Shown here: piece after piece, positions 8,721 to 16,724 of the stretch
Numbering within the stretch: position 1 is the stretch's first letter
How the letters are laid out: the number at the start of each line of letters is the position of its first letter
NCBI GenBank assembly: GCA_019635775.1
Contig: JAHBYU010000001.1
Span: 620,001-684,000 of the forward strand
Length of the DNA: 64,000 nt
From: Rhizobiaceae bacterium
GTDB lineage: Bacteria > Pseudomonadota > Alphaproteobacteria > Rhizobiales > Rhizobiaceae
Reading direction: 5' to 3'
Position numbers and translations under genes: made by a program
The notes under the pieces: model-generated
The model's input: only the letters and a program-made list of their open reading frames with translations
Told to the model about the DNA's origin: nothing
The model's database searches: none

Positions 8721-9342
8721 TACAGGATGGGTGACAGTCGGAACGGGTGCGAACAATGCCGATGCCGGTAACACGGCATGGAGCAACCCCGGCAACATCA
8801 CAACGGCGTCGGATGCTGCATATGCAATCGTAGGCCTCGCGAAGGACACGACATCACAATATTTGCATGGAACGAACTGCGACTTCTCTGCGATCCCTTC
8901 CGGAGCAACAATAGACGGGGTCGAAGCCAGGGTTAGAAAGTGGTCGGGTGGGGGTCCAACTGACCACACCATACAACTGATTGTCGGCGGTACACGAAGT
9001 GGGGATAACAAGTCGGCGGGAGCGGCATGGGCCAGCCCGTCATCAACAAACGTCAGCTACGACTATGGCGGGGCGTCCGATTTGTGGGGACTTTCTTTGT
9101 CGCGGTCTGATGTCGTCGCGGTCAATTTCGGGCTGGCTGTACGGGCTGCACGAGTCGGAGGCAGTGGTGGAACGGTAAATATTCGTGTCCCTTACATCCA
9201 ACTGAAAGTCCACTACACCGAAGCAGCCGGCAACACCGGGGCCTTCTTCGCGCTGTTTAACGTCAAGGACCGGCTGCGCGAAATCCTGAAGCCGAAAAAG
9301 AAGTTCTGGCTGCCTGAGCCGGCGTTCGCGAGGGCCGCATGA
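8713..9342 (+). CDS. phage virion-associated beta-rich protein
   Basis: A 209-residue protein, Gly/Ser/Asn/Thr-rich (NADAGNTAWSNPGNITTASD), with strong beta character. A basic C-terminal tail (LREILKPKKKFWLPEPAF) follows. The ATG at 8713 overlaps the upstream stop by 8 bases, so the longer open frame from 8653 is rejected. It is the last gene of the tail cluster. Lectin-like or jelly-roll folds are compatible with the composition but are not shown. Confidence 0.55.
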   Translation: MADTGWVTVGTGANNADAGNTAWSNPGNITTASDAAYAIVGLAKDTTSQYLHGTNCDFSAIPSGATIDGVEARVRKWSGGGPTDHTIQLIVGGTRSGDNKSAGAAWASPSSTNVSYDYGGASDLWGLSLSRSDVVAVNFGLAVRAARVGGSGGTVNIRVPYIQLKVHYTEAAGNTGAFFALFNVKDRLREILKPKKKFWLPEPAFARAA

Positions 9343-9454
9343 CGTGGGAGCGGCTCGGGTGAACTCCCGAGCGGCGGGCCGAGTGTGACAGCTAAACCCG
9401 CCCGACAGTGAAAAGAGATAACCGTCGCACCCCGCCCTTTCGGGCGCTGGGACC

Positions 9455-10288
9455 GTGACTGATTCTCGAAAGACAGACATGACCCTTGGAAGTGAATTCA
9501 CACCTATTGAGCCCGTTAGACCACCGGCAGGCTATATCGGCGGCAAGAGGCGGCTCGCAGAGCGCCTGGTCGCGAAGATCGCGGCCGTGCCGCACCGGAC
9601 CTATGCGGAGGCCTTCGTGGGCATGGGCGGCGTGTTCTTCCGCCGCAGGAGCCATCCGCCGGCCGAGGTGATCAACGACCGCAACGGCGAGGTGGCGAAC
9701 CTGTTTCGCATCCTCCAGCGCCACTACCCGCAGTTCATGGACACGTTGCGCTTCCAGATCACGTCCAGGCGCGAATTTGAGCGCCTGAAAGCTTCCGACC
9801 CGGCGACGCTGACCGATCTCGAACGGGCCGGCCGCTTCCTCTACCTCCAGAAGACGGCCTTCGGGGGCAAGGTCCGAGGGCAGAATTTCGGGGTTAGCCC
9901 GCGCGAGGGTGGCGCTTTCAACCTGACGCGGCTGGCCCCTATGCTGGAGGAAGTCCACGAACGGCTCGCCGGCGTCGTCATCGAAAACCTCGACTGGCTG
10001 GCCTTCATCGACCGCTACGACCGGCCGGAAACGCTGTTTTACCTCGATCCGCCCTACTGGGGCAGCGAGGACGACTATGGCCGCGATCTGTTCGGCCGTG
10101 ACCAGTTCGCCGCCCTGGCCGAGCGCCTCGGCCGTCTGAAGGGTCGCTTCATCCTGTCGATCAACGACGTGCCGGAGATCCGCGAGACCTTCGCCGCCTT
10201 CGCTATCGAGCCGGTGGAGCTGCTCTACAGCGTGTCCGGCGGAAAAGGCCAGCCGGCGAAGGAGCTCATCGTCAGCTCGCAAATTTGA
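9455..10288 (+). CDS. Dam-type DNA adenine methyltransferase (phage)
   Basis: A 277-residue D12-class N6-adenine methylase. The AdoMet-binding motif is AEAFVGMGGVFFRR (~residues 50-63), preceded by the PAGYIGGKRRLAERL head typical of the Dam group. The catalytic motif is LFYLDPPYWGS (~190-200). Length fits solitary phage methylases, and no restriction endonuclease gene is adjacent. Methylation of phage DNA as an anti-restriction measure, or timing of phage replication, is the likely function; the target site cannot be read from sequence. The start is GTG, with an internal ATG at 9479 as alternative. Confidence 0.9.
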   Translation: MTDSRKTDMTLGSEFTPIEPVRPPAGYIGGKRRLAERLVAKIAAVPHRTYAEAFVGMGGVFFRRRSHPPAEVINDRNGEVANLFRILQRHYPQFMDTLRFQITSRREFERLKASDPATLTDLERAGRFLYLQKTAFGGKVRGQNFGVSPREGGAFNLTRLAPMLEEVHERLAGVVIENLDWLAFIDRYDRPETLFYLDPPYWGSEDDYGRDLFGRDQFAALAERLGRLKGRFILSINDVPEIRETFAAFAIEPVELLYSVSGGKGQPAKELIVSSQI

Positions 10289-10317
10289 TGTACCTTTAAG
10301 AAACAGGAGGTGTTGCG

Positions 10318-10944
10318 ATGAAAGAGATTGCCGAACTGCTCTCCAGTCTGCCCTGGAAGACGCTGCTAATGCTGGCTTCGGGCTATGCAGGCTACTTCGT
10401 CGCGAATGTCGGCGTGAGAGAGCACCACAAGAGCATCGATGTCGTCTTCTCGACGCTCGTGTTCGGCTTCTTCGCAGCGTTGATATATGACTTCGTGGCC
10501 GGAGAGACGGAAGCTCGCTGGCAACTGGCGTCGCTGGTTGCCTTCGCCGGGGCAGTCGTTCTTGGTGCCCTCTGGAGCCGTATTGGCAGAAGCAGCATGT
10601 ATGCCGTGTTGAGGCTCACGAAGGTCGCCGACACAGATGAACTGCCGAGCGCCCTGGCCTCCCTGTTTCGTATCCGGCACAACGGCATGACGCAGGTTCA
10701 CGTCAAGCTGCAGGACGGGTCCTGGCTGAAATGCGATGATCTTTCCCGCTTCAAGGATGCCCCAGGCGGGCCGATCACTTTTGGAGCGACCGGTGACCTG
10801 CTGATTTACGTGAGCCACGTAAAAGGCGTCGCTGATGAGGACTTTGAGGAGTGCCCATCGGTCATTGACAAGGACTGGGGCTGCGAAATGACCTACCTGC
10901 CGGCCGACCAGATCGCGCGGATCGATGTCCGCCAGAAGCCATAG
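10318..10944 (+). CDS. membrane-anchored protein, DUF6338-like
   Basis: A 208-residue protein with three apolar segments (residues ~13-30, ~43-58 and ~70-87) and a cytoplasmic-type C-terminal domain. That domain has VHVKLQDGSWLKCDDLSRF and FGATGDLLIYVSHV, the strand pattern of DUF6338 membrane proteins. AGGAGG at 10305-10310 gives a clear ribosome-binding site. It starts the small accessory block between the methylase and the end of the prophage. Function unknown; a superinfection or host-envelope role is possible but unproven. Confidence 0.6.
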   Translation: MKEIAELLSSLPWKTLLMLASGYAGYFVANVGVREHHKSIDVVFSTLVFGFFAALIYDFVAGETEARWQLASLVAFAGAVVLGALWSRIGRSSMYAVLRLTKVADTDELPSALASLFRIRHNGMTQVHVKLQDGSWLKCDDLSRFKDAPGGPITFGATGDLLIYVSHVKGVADEDFEECPSVIDKDWGCEMTYLPADQIARIDVRQKP

Positions 10945-11118
10945 CTATTTTTTCTTGGGGCTGGGCGGCGGGGTAGGCTTCGGCCCCTCGCTTGTCGTCG
11001 GGGTGTAGTTGTTCTGAACGCCGCCAACTCCAACTATGGTAGTGACCCTCGGCTTGTAGCTTCCTACCCTGCTGTTGCCGCTCGTCCGCCCACCGGTTCC
11101 GGTACTCTTCTTGCTCAT
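10945..11118 (-). CDS. small Pro/Lys-tailed protein, unknown
   Basis: A 57-residue protein beginning MSKKSTGTGGRTSGNS and ending in a PTPPPSPKKK tail. The start at 11118 is supported by GGGAGGG seven bases upstream; an ATG at 11145 lies further out without a site. It converges directly on the DUF6338-like gene, with no gap between the stops. The composition (Gly/Ser/Thr/Pro/Lys) suggests a largely unstructured peptide. Confidence 0.55.
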   Translation of the reverse strand: MSKKSTGTGGRTSGNSRVGSYKPRVTTIVGVGGVQNNYTPTTSEGPKPTPPPSPKKK

Positions 11119-11173
11119 CTTACCCTCCCGTCGTGAATGGTGCATAAAAGATCAGTAGGTTTCAGGAGTCCAG

Positions 11174-11371
11174 ATGGCCCCGATCGTCAAAAGCCCTCGC
11201 GAACGCGCGGCGCGCTCCCTGTGCCGTCTTGCAGGCAACCCTGAGGACACAATGTTCGAAGGGAAGCCGATGTGGCGCTCCTACCTGCCAGAGGCGGATG
11301 CCGCGCTGGAGGCGGCCCTAACAGCCGAGGAATGGGCAAAGATGAAGTCAGGGGGCCCGGAAGAAGGGTGA
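11174..11371 (+). CDS. small hypothetical protein
   Basis: A 65-residue helical, charged protein (MAPIVKSPRERAARSLCRLA). An AGGAG ribosome-binding site lies just upstream. Its stop overlaps the next gene's GTG start as GTGA. No known domain was recognised. Confidence 0.5.
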   Translation: MAPIVKSPRERAARSLCRLAGNPEDTMFEGKPMWRSYLPEADAALEAALTAEEWAKMKSGGPEEG

Positions 11372-11712
11372 CTGGTCCAGATCAGATCGAGCTGCGCCTA
11401 AAGTGGCGTAGGACATGGCCCGATCGAGAGAACGACTTCGTCGGCGTCGATCCGATCTCGGGGAAGACCATCGGTCGCTTTCACGTCTCCTCCGCCGGGA
11501 ACGATGCTGGCAAGTGGATATGGCTCTATCAAGCATCCTTTCCCGGTCTACCCTGGGCAGAGATCCATCGATCGGGCTTTGAAGCTACGCCTCGGGAGGC
11601 AGCCAAGGCGATCGAGGACACTTGGTTTCGGGCAACCGAGGGCAAGCGCTTCGATCCCGCGTCCGGCACCTATTTAGAAGCCCACGGAAACGACCCTTCA
11701 ACGGGCCTTTAA
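11368..11712 (+). CDS. hypothetical prophage protein
   Basis: A 114-residue protein starting at a GTG that overlaps the previous stop (GTGA). This favours it over the longer open frame from 11272. The central part contains GKWIWLYQASFPGLPW and a helical segment GFEATPREAAKAIEDTWF. The pattern resembles small phage proteins that handle a substrate through aromatic residues, but the family was not recognised. It is the last gene before a repeat-filled gap. Confidence 0.5.
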   Translation: MTGPDQIELRLKWRRTWPDRENDFVGVDPISGKTIGRFHVSSAGNDAGKWIWLYQASFPGLPWAEIHRSGFEATPREAAKAIEDTWFRATEGKRFDPASGTYLEAHGNDPSTGL

Positions 11713-12432
11713 GCGGTCGATAATCGCAGCTGATCAGGTGCCATCCGATCTTGCGCAGAGTGCCAACCGATTTTGCGCGCTACACGCCGGATCGGTCGCG
11801 CCGGGGCCTGATCCCGAAAGGTGGACACCGCCTTTCGGCAAAGACCATGTCCCAACGGTAGCGCGGCTGGGTGATGAACCCCCAGATCCGGGCCTTGATG
11901 GAGACCAGCGGCAACGGCCGTGTCCTCCTTCAGGGCAAGAACGCCTGGGGCGCGGGAGACCGGCCACGTACATACATTCATGAGAGGCAAGGCCTCGTGC
12001 CCCGCTTCCCGACCTTCAGGGGTGTGCTCTTTGAAATGGCCAGATGCTTCGGCAGGCGTGGCAACGTCCACGCATGCCGTAAGCCCGACCGGGCGTCGGC
12101 CGTCAGGCCGCCCTCGCGGAGGCCAGCGAGCGAGGCGAGCGTCCGGCCGTGAGCGAATGAAACAGCAGGGCGTGGCGACGGGAAAGTGCATCCGGCCGCA
12201 GGCCGCAAGCCCGACCGGGTGTCGCGCCTTTCGGCGCGCCCTCGCGGAGGCCAGCGAGCGAGGCGAGCGTCCGCCCGTGAGCGAAAAGAATATCCAGCAG
12301 CCCGCAGGCTGCGAAACGGCCCGTGAGCGAAATGACTTCAGGCCGTCGACAGCACAGGATAGCACCTCCACCTTGCATCCTTACGTCACAAGGGCTAGGC
12401 CCTGTCCCGCCTTACAATGAACGGTTCAAGCC
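11713..12432. repeat. gene-free stretch of dispersed composite repeats
   Basis: About 720 bases without a supported gene lie between the prophage end and serS. Positions 11,855-12,013 are nearly identical, in inverted orientation, to 51,549-51,709. Two copies of a 47-base element (12,111-12,157 and 12,239-12,285) recur inverted at 51,365-51,411 and 51,238-51,284, with matching spacing (128 and 127 bases). Short open frames here translate to Arg/Gly/Ala-rich strings in every frame and are not credible genes. No tRNA or attachment site was recognised. Confidence 0.8.
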
Positions 12433-13737
12433 ATGCTCGACATCAAATGGATTCGCGAAAACCCGCAGGCGCTCGTGGAAGCGCTGGTGAAGCGTCAGTG
12501 GTCGGCTGAAAAGGCGCAGTCCACCGTTGAAGAGGTGATTGCCAAGGACGAAGCGCGCCGCGCCCATCTTGGCGGATTGCAGGAGCGTCAGGAGCGCCGC
12601 AACGCTGCCTCCAAGGAGATCGGCAACGCCATGCGCTCGGGCAACATGGCCAAGGCCGAGGAACTGAAGGGCGAGGTCACGGCGATCAAGGAATGGCTGT
12701 CGGGTGCCGAAGCCATGGAGCGCGAGCTGGACAAGGCTCTTGAGGATGCGCTTGCCGTTCTCCCCAATATTCCGCTTCCCGACGTTCCGGTGGGTGCCGA
12801 CGAACACGACAATGTCGAAGTCCGCAAGGTGGGTGAGGTTCGTCCGCACTCCAACTGGACCCGCGAGCATTTCGAGATCGGCGAAACGCTCGGCATGATG
12901 GATTTCGAGCGCGCCGCAAAGCTTTCGGGTTCGCGCTTCACCGTGCTGAAGGGCCAGCTTGCCCGCCTCGAACGCGCACTCGGCCAGTTCATGCTCGACC
13001 TGCACACCACCGAGCACGGTTACACCGAGGTGATCCCGCCGCTTCTGGTCCGGGACGACGTGCTCTATGGAACCGGTCAGCTGCCGAAATTCGCCGAGGA
13101 CCTGTTCTTCACGCCGCATGGAGAAAGCCGTCTTGGCCTCATCCCGACCTCCGAGGTTCCCCTGACCAACCTCGTGCGGGAGGAAATCCTCGCGCAGGAC
13201 AAGCTGCCGCTGCGCTTCACGGCGCTTACCCCCTGCTTCCGCTCGGAGGCCGGTTCGGCCGGCCGCGACACGCGCGGCATGCTGCGCCAGCACCAGTTCT
13301 ACAAGGTCGAACTGGTCTCGATCACAGACGCGGATTCCTCGCGCGACGAACATGAGCGCATGACCCAGTGCGCCGAGACGGTGCTGAAGAAGCTCGACCT
13401 GCCGTTCCGCACGGTGGCGCTCTGCACCGGCGATATGGGCTTCGGCGCGCAGAAGACCTACGACATCGAGGTCTGGCTGCCCGGCCAGAAGGCCTATCGC
13501 GAGATTTCGTCGTGCTCGGTCTGCGGCGATTTTCAGGGGCGCCGGATGAATGCGCGCTACCGCCCCACCGAAGGCAAGGGCACGGCTTTCGTCCACACGC
13601 TGAACGGGTCGGGTGTCGCGGTCGGTCGCGCGCTGATAGCCGTCATGGAGAATTATCAGCAGGCAGACGGCAGCATAACGGTTCCTGAAGTGCTCAGGCC
13701 CTACATGGGCGGACTCGAAAAGATAGAAGTGCGATAG
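12433..13737 (+). CDS. serS: seryl-tRNA synthetase
   Basis: A 434-residue class II synthetase that charges tRNA-Ser. The N-terminal ~100 residues form the charged antiparallel coiled-coil arm that grips the long variable arm of tRNA-Ser. Motif 2 is visible as [18 protein letters not shown], with the serine-binding [10 protein letters not shown] segment after it. Motif 3 is [18 protein letters not shown] near the C-terminus. Length is normal for the family. It heads a tight rightward group with surE and pcm, a conserved alphaproteobacterial order that usually follows tatABC. Here the upstream side is prophage and repeats. Confidence 0.97.
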   Translation: MLDIKWIRENPQALVEALVKRQWSAEKAQSTVEEVIAKDEARRAHLGGLQERQERRNAASKEIGNAMRSGNMAKAEELKGEVTAIKEWLSGAEAMERELDKALEDALAVLPNIPLPDVPVGADEHDNVEVRKVGEVRPHSNWTREHFEIGETLGMMDFERAAKLSGSRFTVLKGQLARLERALGQFMLDLHTTEHGYTEVIPPLLVRDDVLYGTGQLPKFAEDLFFTPHGESRLGLIPTSEVPLTNLVREEILAQDKLPLRFTALTPCFRSEAGSAGRDTRGMLRQHQFYKVELVSITDADSSRDEHERMTQCAETVLKKLDLPFRTVALCTGDMGFGAQKTYDIEVWLPGQKAYREISSCSVCGDFQGRRMNARYRPTEGKGTAFVHTLNGSGVAVGRALIAVMENYQQADGSITVPEVLRPYMGGLEKIEVR

Positions 13738-13740
13738 ATC

Positions 13741-14499
13741 ATGCGGATACTGCTCACCAACGATGACGGCATCAACGCCGAGGGCCTCGCCACTCTGGAA
13801 CGCGTAGCGCTTTCGCTTTCCGACGATGTGTGGGTCGTCGCCCCGGAGACGGACCAGTCCGGCTACTCGCATTCGCTTTCGCTTTCCGAGCCGCTTAGGC
13901 TCCGAAAGGTTTCCGACAAGCATTTCGCTGTGCGAGGCACGCCCACCGATTGCGTCATCATGGCAGTGCGCCGCCTGCTTCCCGGATTGCCCGACCTCGT
14001 GCTGTCAGGCATCAACTCGGGCACCAACATTGCCGACGACATCACCTATTCCGGTACTGTTGCCGGTGCGATGGAGGGCGCGCTTCTCGGCATTCCCGCG
14101 ATTGCGCTCAGCCAGGCCTATCTTGTGGAGGGGGCGCAGCGTTTCGTGCCTTACGAGACGGCCGAGGCGCTTGCGCCGGCGCTCATCACGAAGCTGCTTG
14201 AGGTCGATCTGCCCAAGGGCACCTTCCTCAACCTCAATTTCCCGAGTTGCAAGCCCGACGACATCGCTGGCGTCCGCGTCACGGGACAGGGCAAGGTCGG
14301 CTACAATATCGACATCGAGGAACGCGCCGACGGGCGTGGATTCCCCTATTACTGGCTGCGCTTCGGCCGGGACCTGAGCGAACTGCGCGACGGCAGCGAC
14401 GTTCATGCGGTGAAAAACGATTTTGTCTCCGTCACGCCGCTGAAGTTCGATTTCACGGCGCATGAACTTCACGACCAACTCGTCAAGGCGCTTGCATGA
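13741..14499 (+). CDS. surE: 5'/3'-nucleotidase SurE
   Basis: A 252-residue metal-dependent nucleotidase acting on nucleoside monophosphates in stationary-phase survival. The N-terminal metal site [15 protein letters not shown] is intact, and the [19 protein letters not shown] signature follows at ~residue 87. It starts 3 bases after the serS stop, and its own stop overlaps pcm as ATGA. This is the classic surE-pcm coupling. Confidence 0.97.
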   Translation: MRILLTNDDGINAEGLATLERVALSLSDDVWVVAPETDQSGYSHSLSLSEPLRLRKVSDKHFAVRGTPTDCVIMAVRRLLPGLPDLVLSGINSGTNIADDITYSGTVAGAMEGALLGIPAIALSQAYLVEGAQRFVPYETAEALAPALITKLLEVDLPKGTFLNLNFPSCKPDDIAGVRVTGQGKVGYNIDIEERADGRGFPYYWLRFGRDLSELRDGSDVHAVKNDFVSVTPLKFDFTAHELHDQLVKALA

Positions 14500-15149
14500 G
14501 CGAAACCATCGACAGCCGCGAGGCCTTTGCGTCCTTCCTCCTGCGCCTGCGTGGCAAGGGTATCGTCGCCAGGGAACTCGTTTCGGCTTTCGAAGCGACG
14601 CCGCGACATCTTTTTGTGCCCGACCGTTGGCAATCCGTCGCCTGGAGCGAGGGCATGATCCCCATCGAGTGCGGCGAAGCGATCGAGGGCCCTGATCTCC
14701 AGGCGCAGATTATCGCCTCGCTTGCGATCGAACCGGGCCATCGCGTGCTCGAGGTCGGAACGGGGTCGGGTTTCACGGCAGCGGTCATGTCCAGGCTGTC
14801 GGCGCGCGTTCTGACACTGGAGCGCTACAAGACGCTGACAGAGCTTGCCCGCCAGCGCTTCGAAGCACTTGGCATCACCAATGCCTTCGCCCGTCAGGCT
14901 GACGGATCTCAGGGTCTGCCGGCGGAAGGGCCGTTTGACCGGATCGTCGTCTGGGCCGCTTTCGACAGTCTTCCGCGCAACTTCACAGAGCAACTGGCGT
15001 CCAACGGCGTCATGATCGCTCCGATCGGCGCAGAGGAGCAGCCGCAGACGCTGGCGAAGCTCACGAAGATCGGCAGCCGCTTCGAGCGGGAGGACGTCGG
15101 CACGGTGCGCCTCCAGCCGATCATACGTGGTGTCGCGGCGGCGATCTGA
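14496..15149 (+). CDS. pcm: protein-L-isoaspartate O-methyltransferase
   Basis: A 217-residue AdoMet-dependent repair enzyme that methylates isoaspartyl residues of aged proteins. Motif I is [18 protein letters not shown]. The family-typical PRHLFVPD head lies upstream and the [10 protein letters not shown]-like motif ([12 protein letters not shown]) downstream. Translation is coupled to surE by ATGA. Length matches the family. Confidence 0.95.
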   Translation: MSETIDSREAFASFLLRLRGKGIVARELVSAFEATPRHLFVPDRWQSVAWSEGMIPIECGEAIEGPDLQAQIIASLAIEPGHRVLEVGTGSGFTAAVMSRLSARVLTLERYKTLTELARQRFEALGITNAFARQADGSQGLPAEGPFDRIVVWAAFDSLPRNFTEQLASNGVMIAPIGAEEQPQTLAKLTKIGSRFEREDVGTVRLQPIIRGVAAAI

Positions 15150-15266
15150 GGCATTCCCAATAAAATCTGCATCAAATTGGAGGGGTTTAACCCGGCGGTA
15201 AGATTAACGCGCTTTTATTGGCTCAGTTGTGTTGGGTATGCGCGGGTCGGTACCATGGTGAGTGTG

Positions 15267-16586
15267 ATGAAGCGTAACGGACTGAGGTTGTCGCAGGGGG
15301 CTGCTGTACTCCTCCTCGCGGGACTATCCGCGGGCTGCAGTTCACAGTCCGCCCGCTTTGGCGGCGTCGACGATTTCATGACCGCCTCCACGCCCAATCC
15401 GCGCGAGATCATCCGTCCGAGCGGTGAGACCGGCAGCCAGGTCGCGACGCAGACCTATGACAATCAGAATTATGTCGGCGCGCAGGCGGCCGCTCCGTCC
15501 GGAGGCGTGTCACGCGGCGAACTCGCACCCGTTTCCGCAGCGCCTGCCCCTCAGCCGATCCAAACGGCTTCACTTTCCGAGCCATCTTCCGGCACGATGT
15601 CGCAACAGGCGGCCAGCGTCAGTGGAAATGCTTCGGGCGGCTATGTCACCGTACAGTCCGGCGATACGATCTACGGTCTGGCCCGCCGCTATGGTGTGCC
15701 GGCCGACACAATCATGCGCGCCAACGGCATGTCGCCTTCCGACAATCTCCGCTCTGGATCCAGGATCATGATCCCCGGCCTGTCCGGCGAGGCAGCGTCG
15801 CGCGTTGCGAGCACTGCCGCTTCCGTTCCTGCCGCTCCGAAGGTCAAGGAAACGGCATCCGCTGCAGCGGGCACGTACAAGGTCCAGGAAGGCGACACGC
15901 TCACGCGGATCGCCAGCCGGACTGGCGCAAGCGTGACGGCGATCAAACAGGCGAATGGCCTTTCCGACGGTTCGATCCGCATCGGCCAGACGCTGAAGAT
16001 ACCGGGAGCCTCCGGTTCGACGCAGGTCGCTTCTGCCGCGCCGGTCGACGTGACGCCAAAGAAGGTGACCACTGAGACGATCAAGCCGGCCGAGCAGCCT
16101 GCATCCACGCAAAAGCAGCCGGTCAAGAACGATGAGGTTGCATCCTACACGCCGCCGAAGAAGACCGAGAAGGTCATCGAGCAGGCTGAGGAAACCGCAC
16201 CGGACGCTACCGGAATCGGCCGCATGCGCTGGCCGGTCCGCGGTCGCGTCATCTCGCAGTTCGGCAAGGGCGGCGGAAAGACCAGCGACGGCATCGACAT
16301 CTCCGTTCCTGAAGGAACGCCGGTCAAGGCTGCCGAGAACGGCGTGGTCATCTATGCAGGCGATGGTCTCAAAGAATTCGGCAACACTGTTCTCGTCCGC
16401 CACGAGGATGGGCTGGTTACCGTTTATGGGCATGCCAGCGCGCTCAAGGTGCAGCGGGGCGACAGGGTCAAGCGTGGACAGGAGATCGCTGTCTCTGGCA
16501 TGAGCGGTCAGACGGATGCACCGAAGCTTCACTTCGAGGTGCGCAAGAACTCGGCTCCGGTCGATCCGTCAAGCTATCTGGAATAA
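15267..16586 (+). CDS. LysM/M23 (LytM) outer-membrane lipoprotein, NlpD-like
   Basis: A 439-residue lipoprotein. From ATG 15267 it has a signal peptide ending in LLAGLSAGCSS (lipobox Leu-Ser-Ala-Gly-Cys), and upstream starts at 15177 or 15255 would bury it. Two LysM domains bind peptidoglycan (VTVQSGDTIYGLARRYGVPA and YKVQEGDTLTRIASRTGASV). The C-terminal M23 domain keeps GIDIS, YGHAS and LHFEVR. The first zinc-ligand histidine is replaced (SDGIDIS for HxGxD), so it is probably catalytically dead, like NlpD/EnvC activators of cell-wall amidases. It follows pcm as in related genomes. Confidence 0.9.
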   Translation: MKRNGLRLSQGAAVLLLAGLSAGCSSQSARFGGVDDFMTASTPNPREIIRPSGETGSQVATQTYDNQNYVGAQAAAPSGGVSRGELAPVSAAPAPQPIQTASLSEPSSGTMSQQAASVSGNASGGYVTVQSGDTIYGLARRYGVPADTIMRANGMSPSDNLRSGSRIMIPGLSGEAASRVASTAASVPAAPKVKETASAAAGTYKVQEGDTLTRIASRTGASVTAIKQANGLSDGSIRIGQTLKIPGASGSTQVASAAPVDVTPKKVTTETIKPAEQPASTQKQPVKNDEVASYTPPKKTEKVIEQAEETAPDATGIGRMRWPVRGRVISQFGKGGGKTSDGIDISVPEGTPVKAAENGVVIYAGDGLKEFGNTVLVRHEDGLVTVYGHASALKVQRGDRVKRGQEIAVSGMSGQTDAPKLHFEVRKNSAPVDPSSYLE

Positions 16587-16637
16587 CTACCAGAAAAGCC
16601 TGCGAACCGCCTGACCTCCAGTCTGGTTCGCCTGCTC

Positions 16638-16663
16638 TGCCCGCCCGTCAGGGCGGGCATTTT
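16638..16663 (+). terminator. rho-independent terminator
   Basis: A perfect 9-base stem (TGCCCGCCC/GGGCGGGCA) closes a 4-base loop and is followed by TTTT. It lies about 50 bases after the LysM/M23 gene and before the convergent ABC operon. Confidence 0.85.
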
Positions 16664-16724
16664 CAATTCACGGGTCCCGACGTGTCGTTATGCTCAGGAC
16701 ATGTTCGCGAATCTTCTGAATCGC

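Noticed and set aside
22-9342. gene transfer agent cluster
   Set aside because: The tail genes do not follow the GTA order with DUF2460/DUF2163-type proteins, and fibre genes with repeats and a Dam methylase follow; an ordinary prophage fits better.
12111-12285. CRISPR array
   Set aside because: Only two 47-base units separated by 81 bases of sequence that is itself repeated elsewhere; no series of equal spacers and no cas genes.
11713-12432. prophage attachment site in a tRNA gene
   Set aside because: No tRNA-like cloverleaf was found between the prophage end and serS, and the other prophage end is outside the window.
12412-13923. 503-residue reverse-strand reading frame over serS
   Set aside because: Antisense shadow of serS; the rightward frame carries all synthetase motifs.
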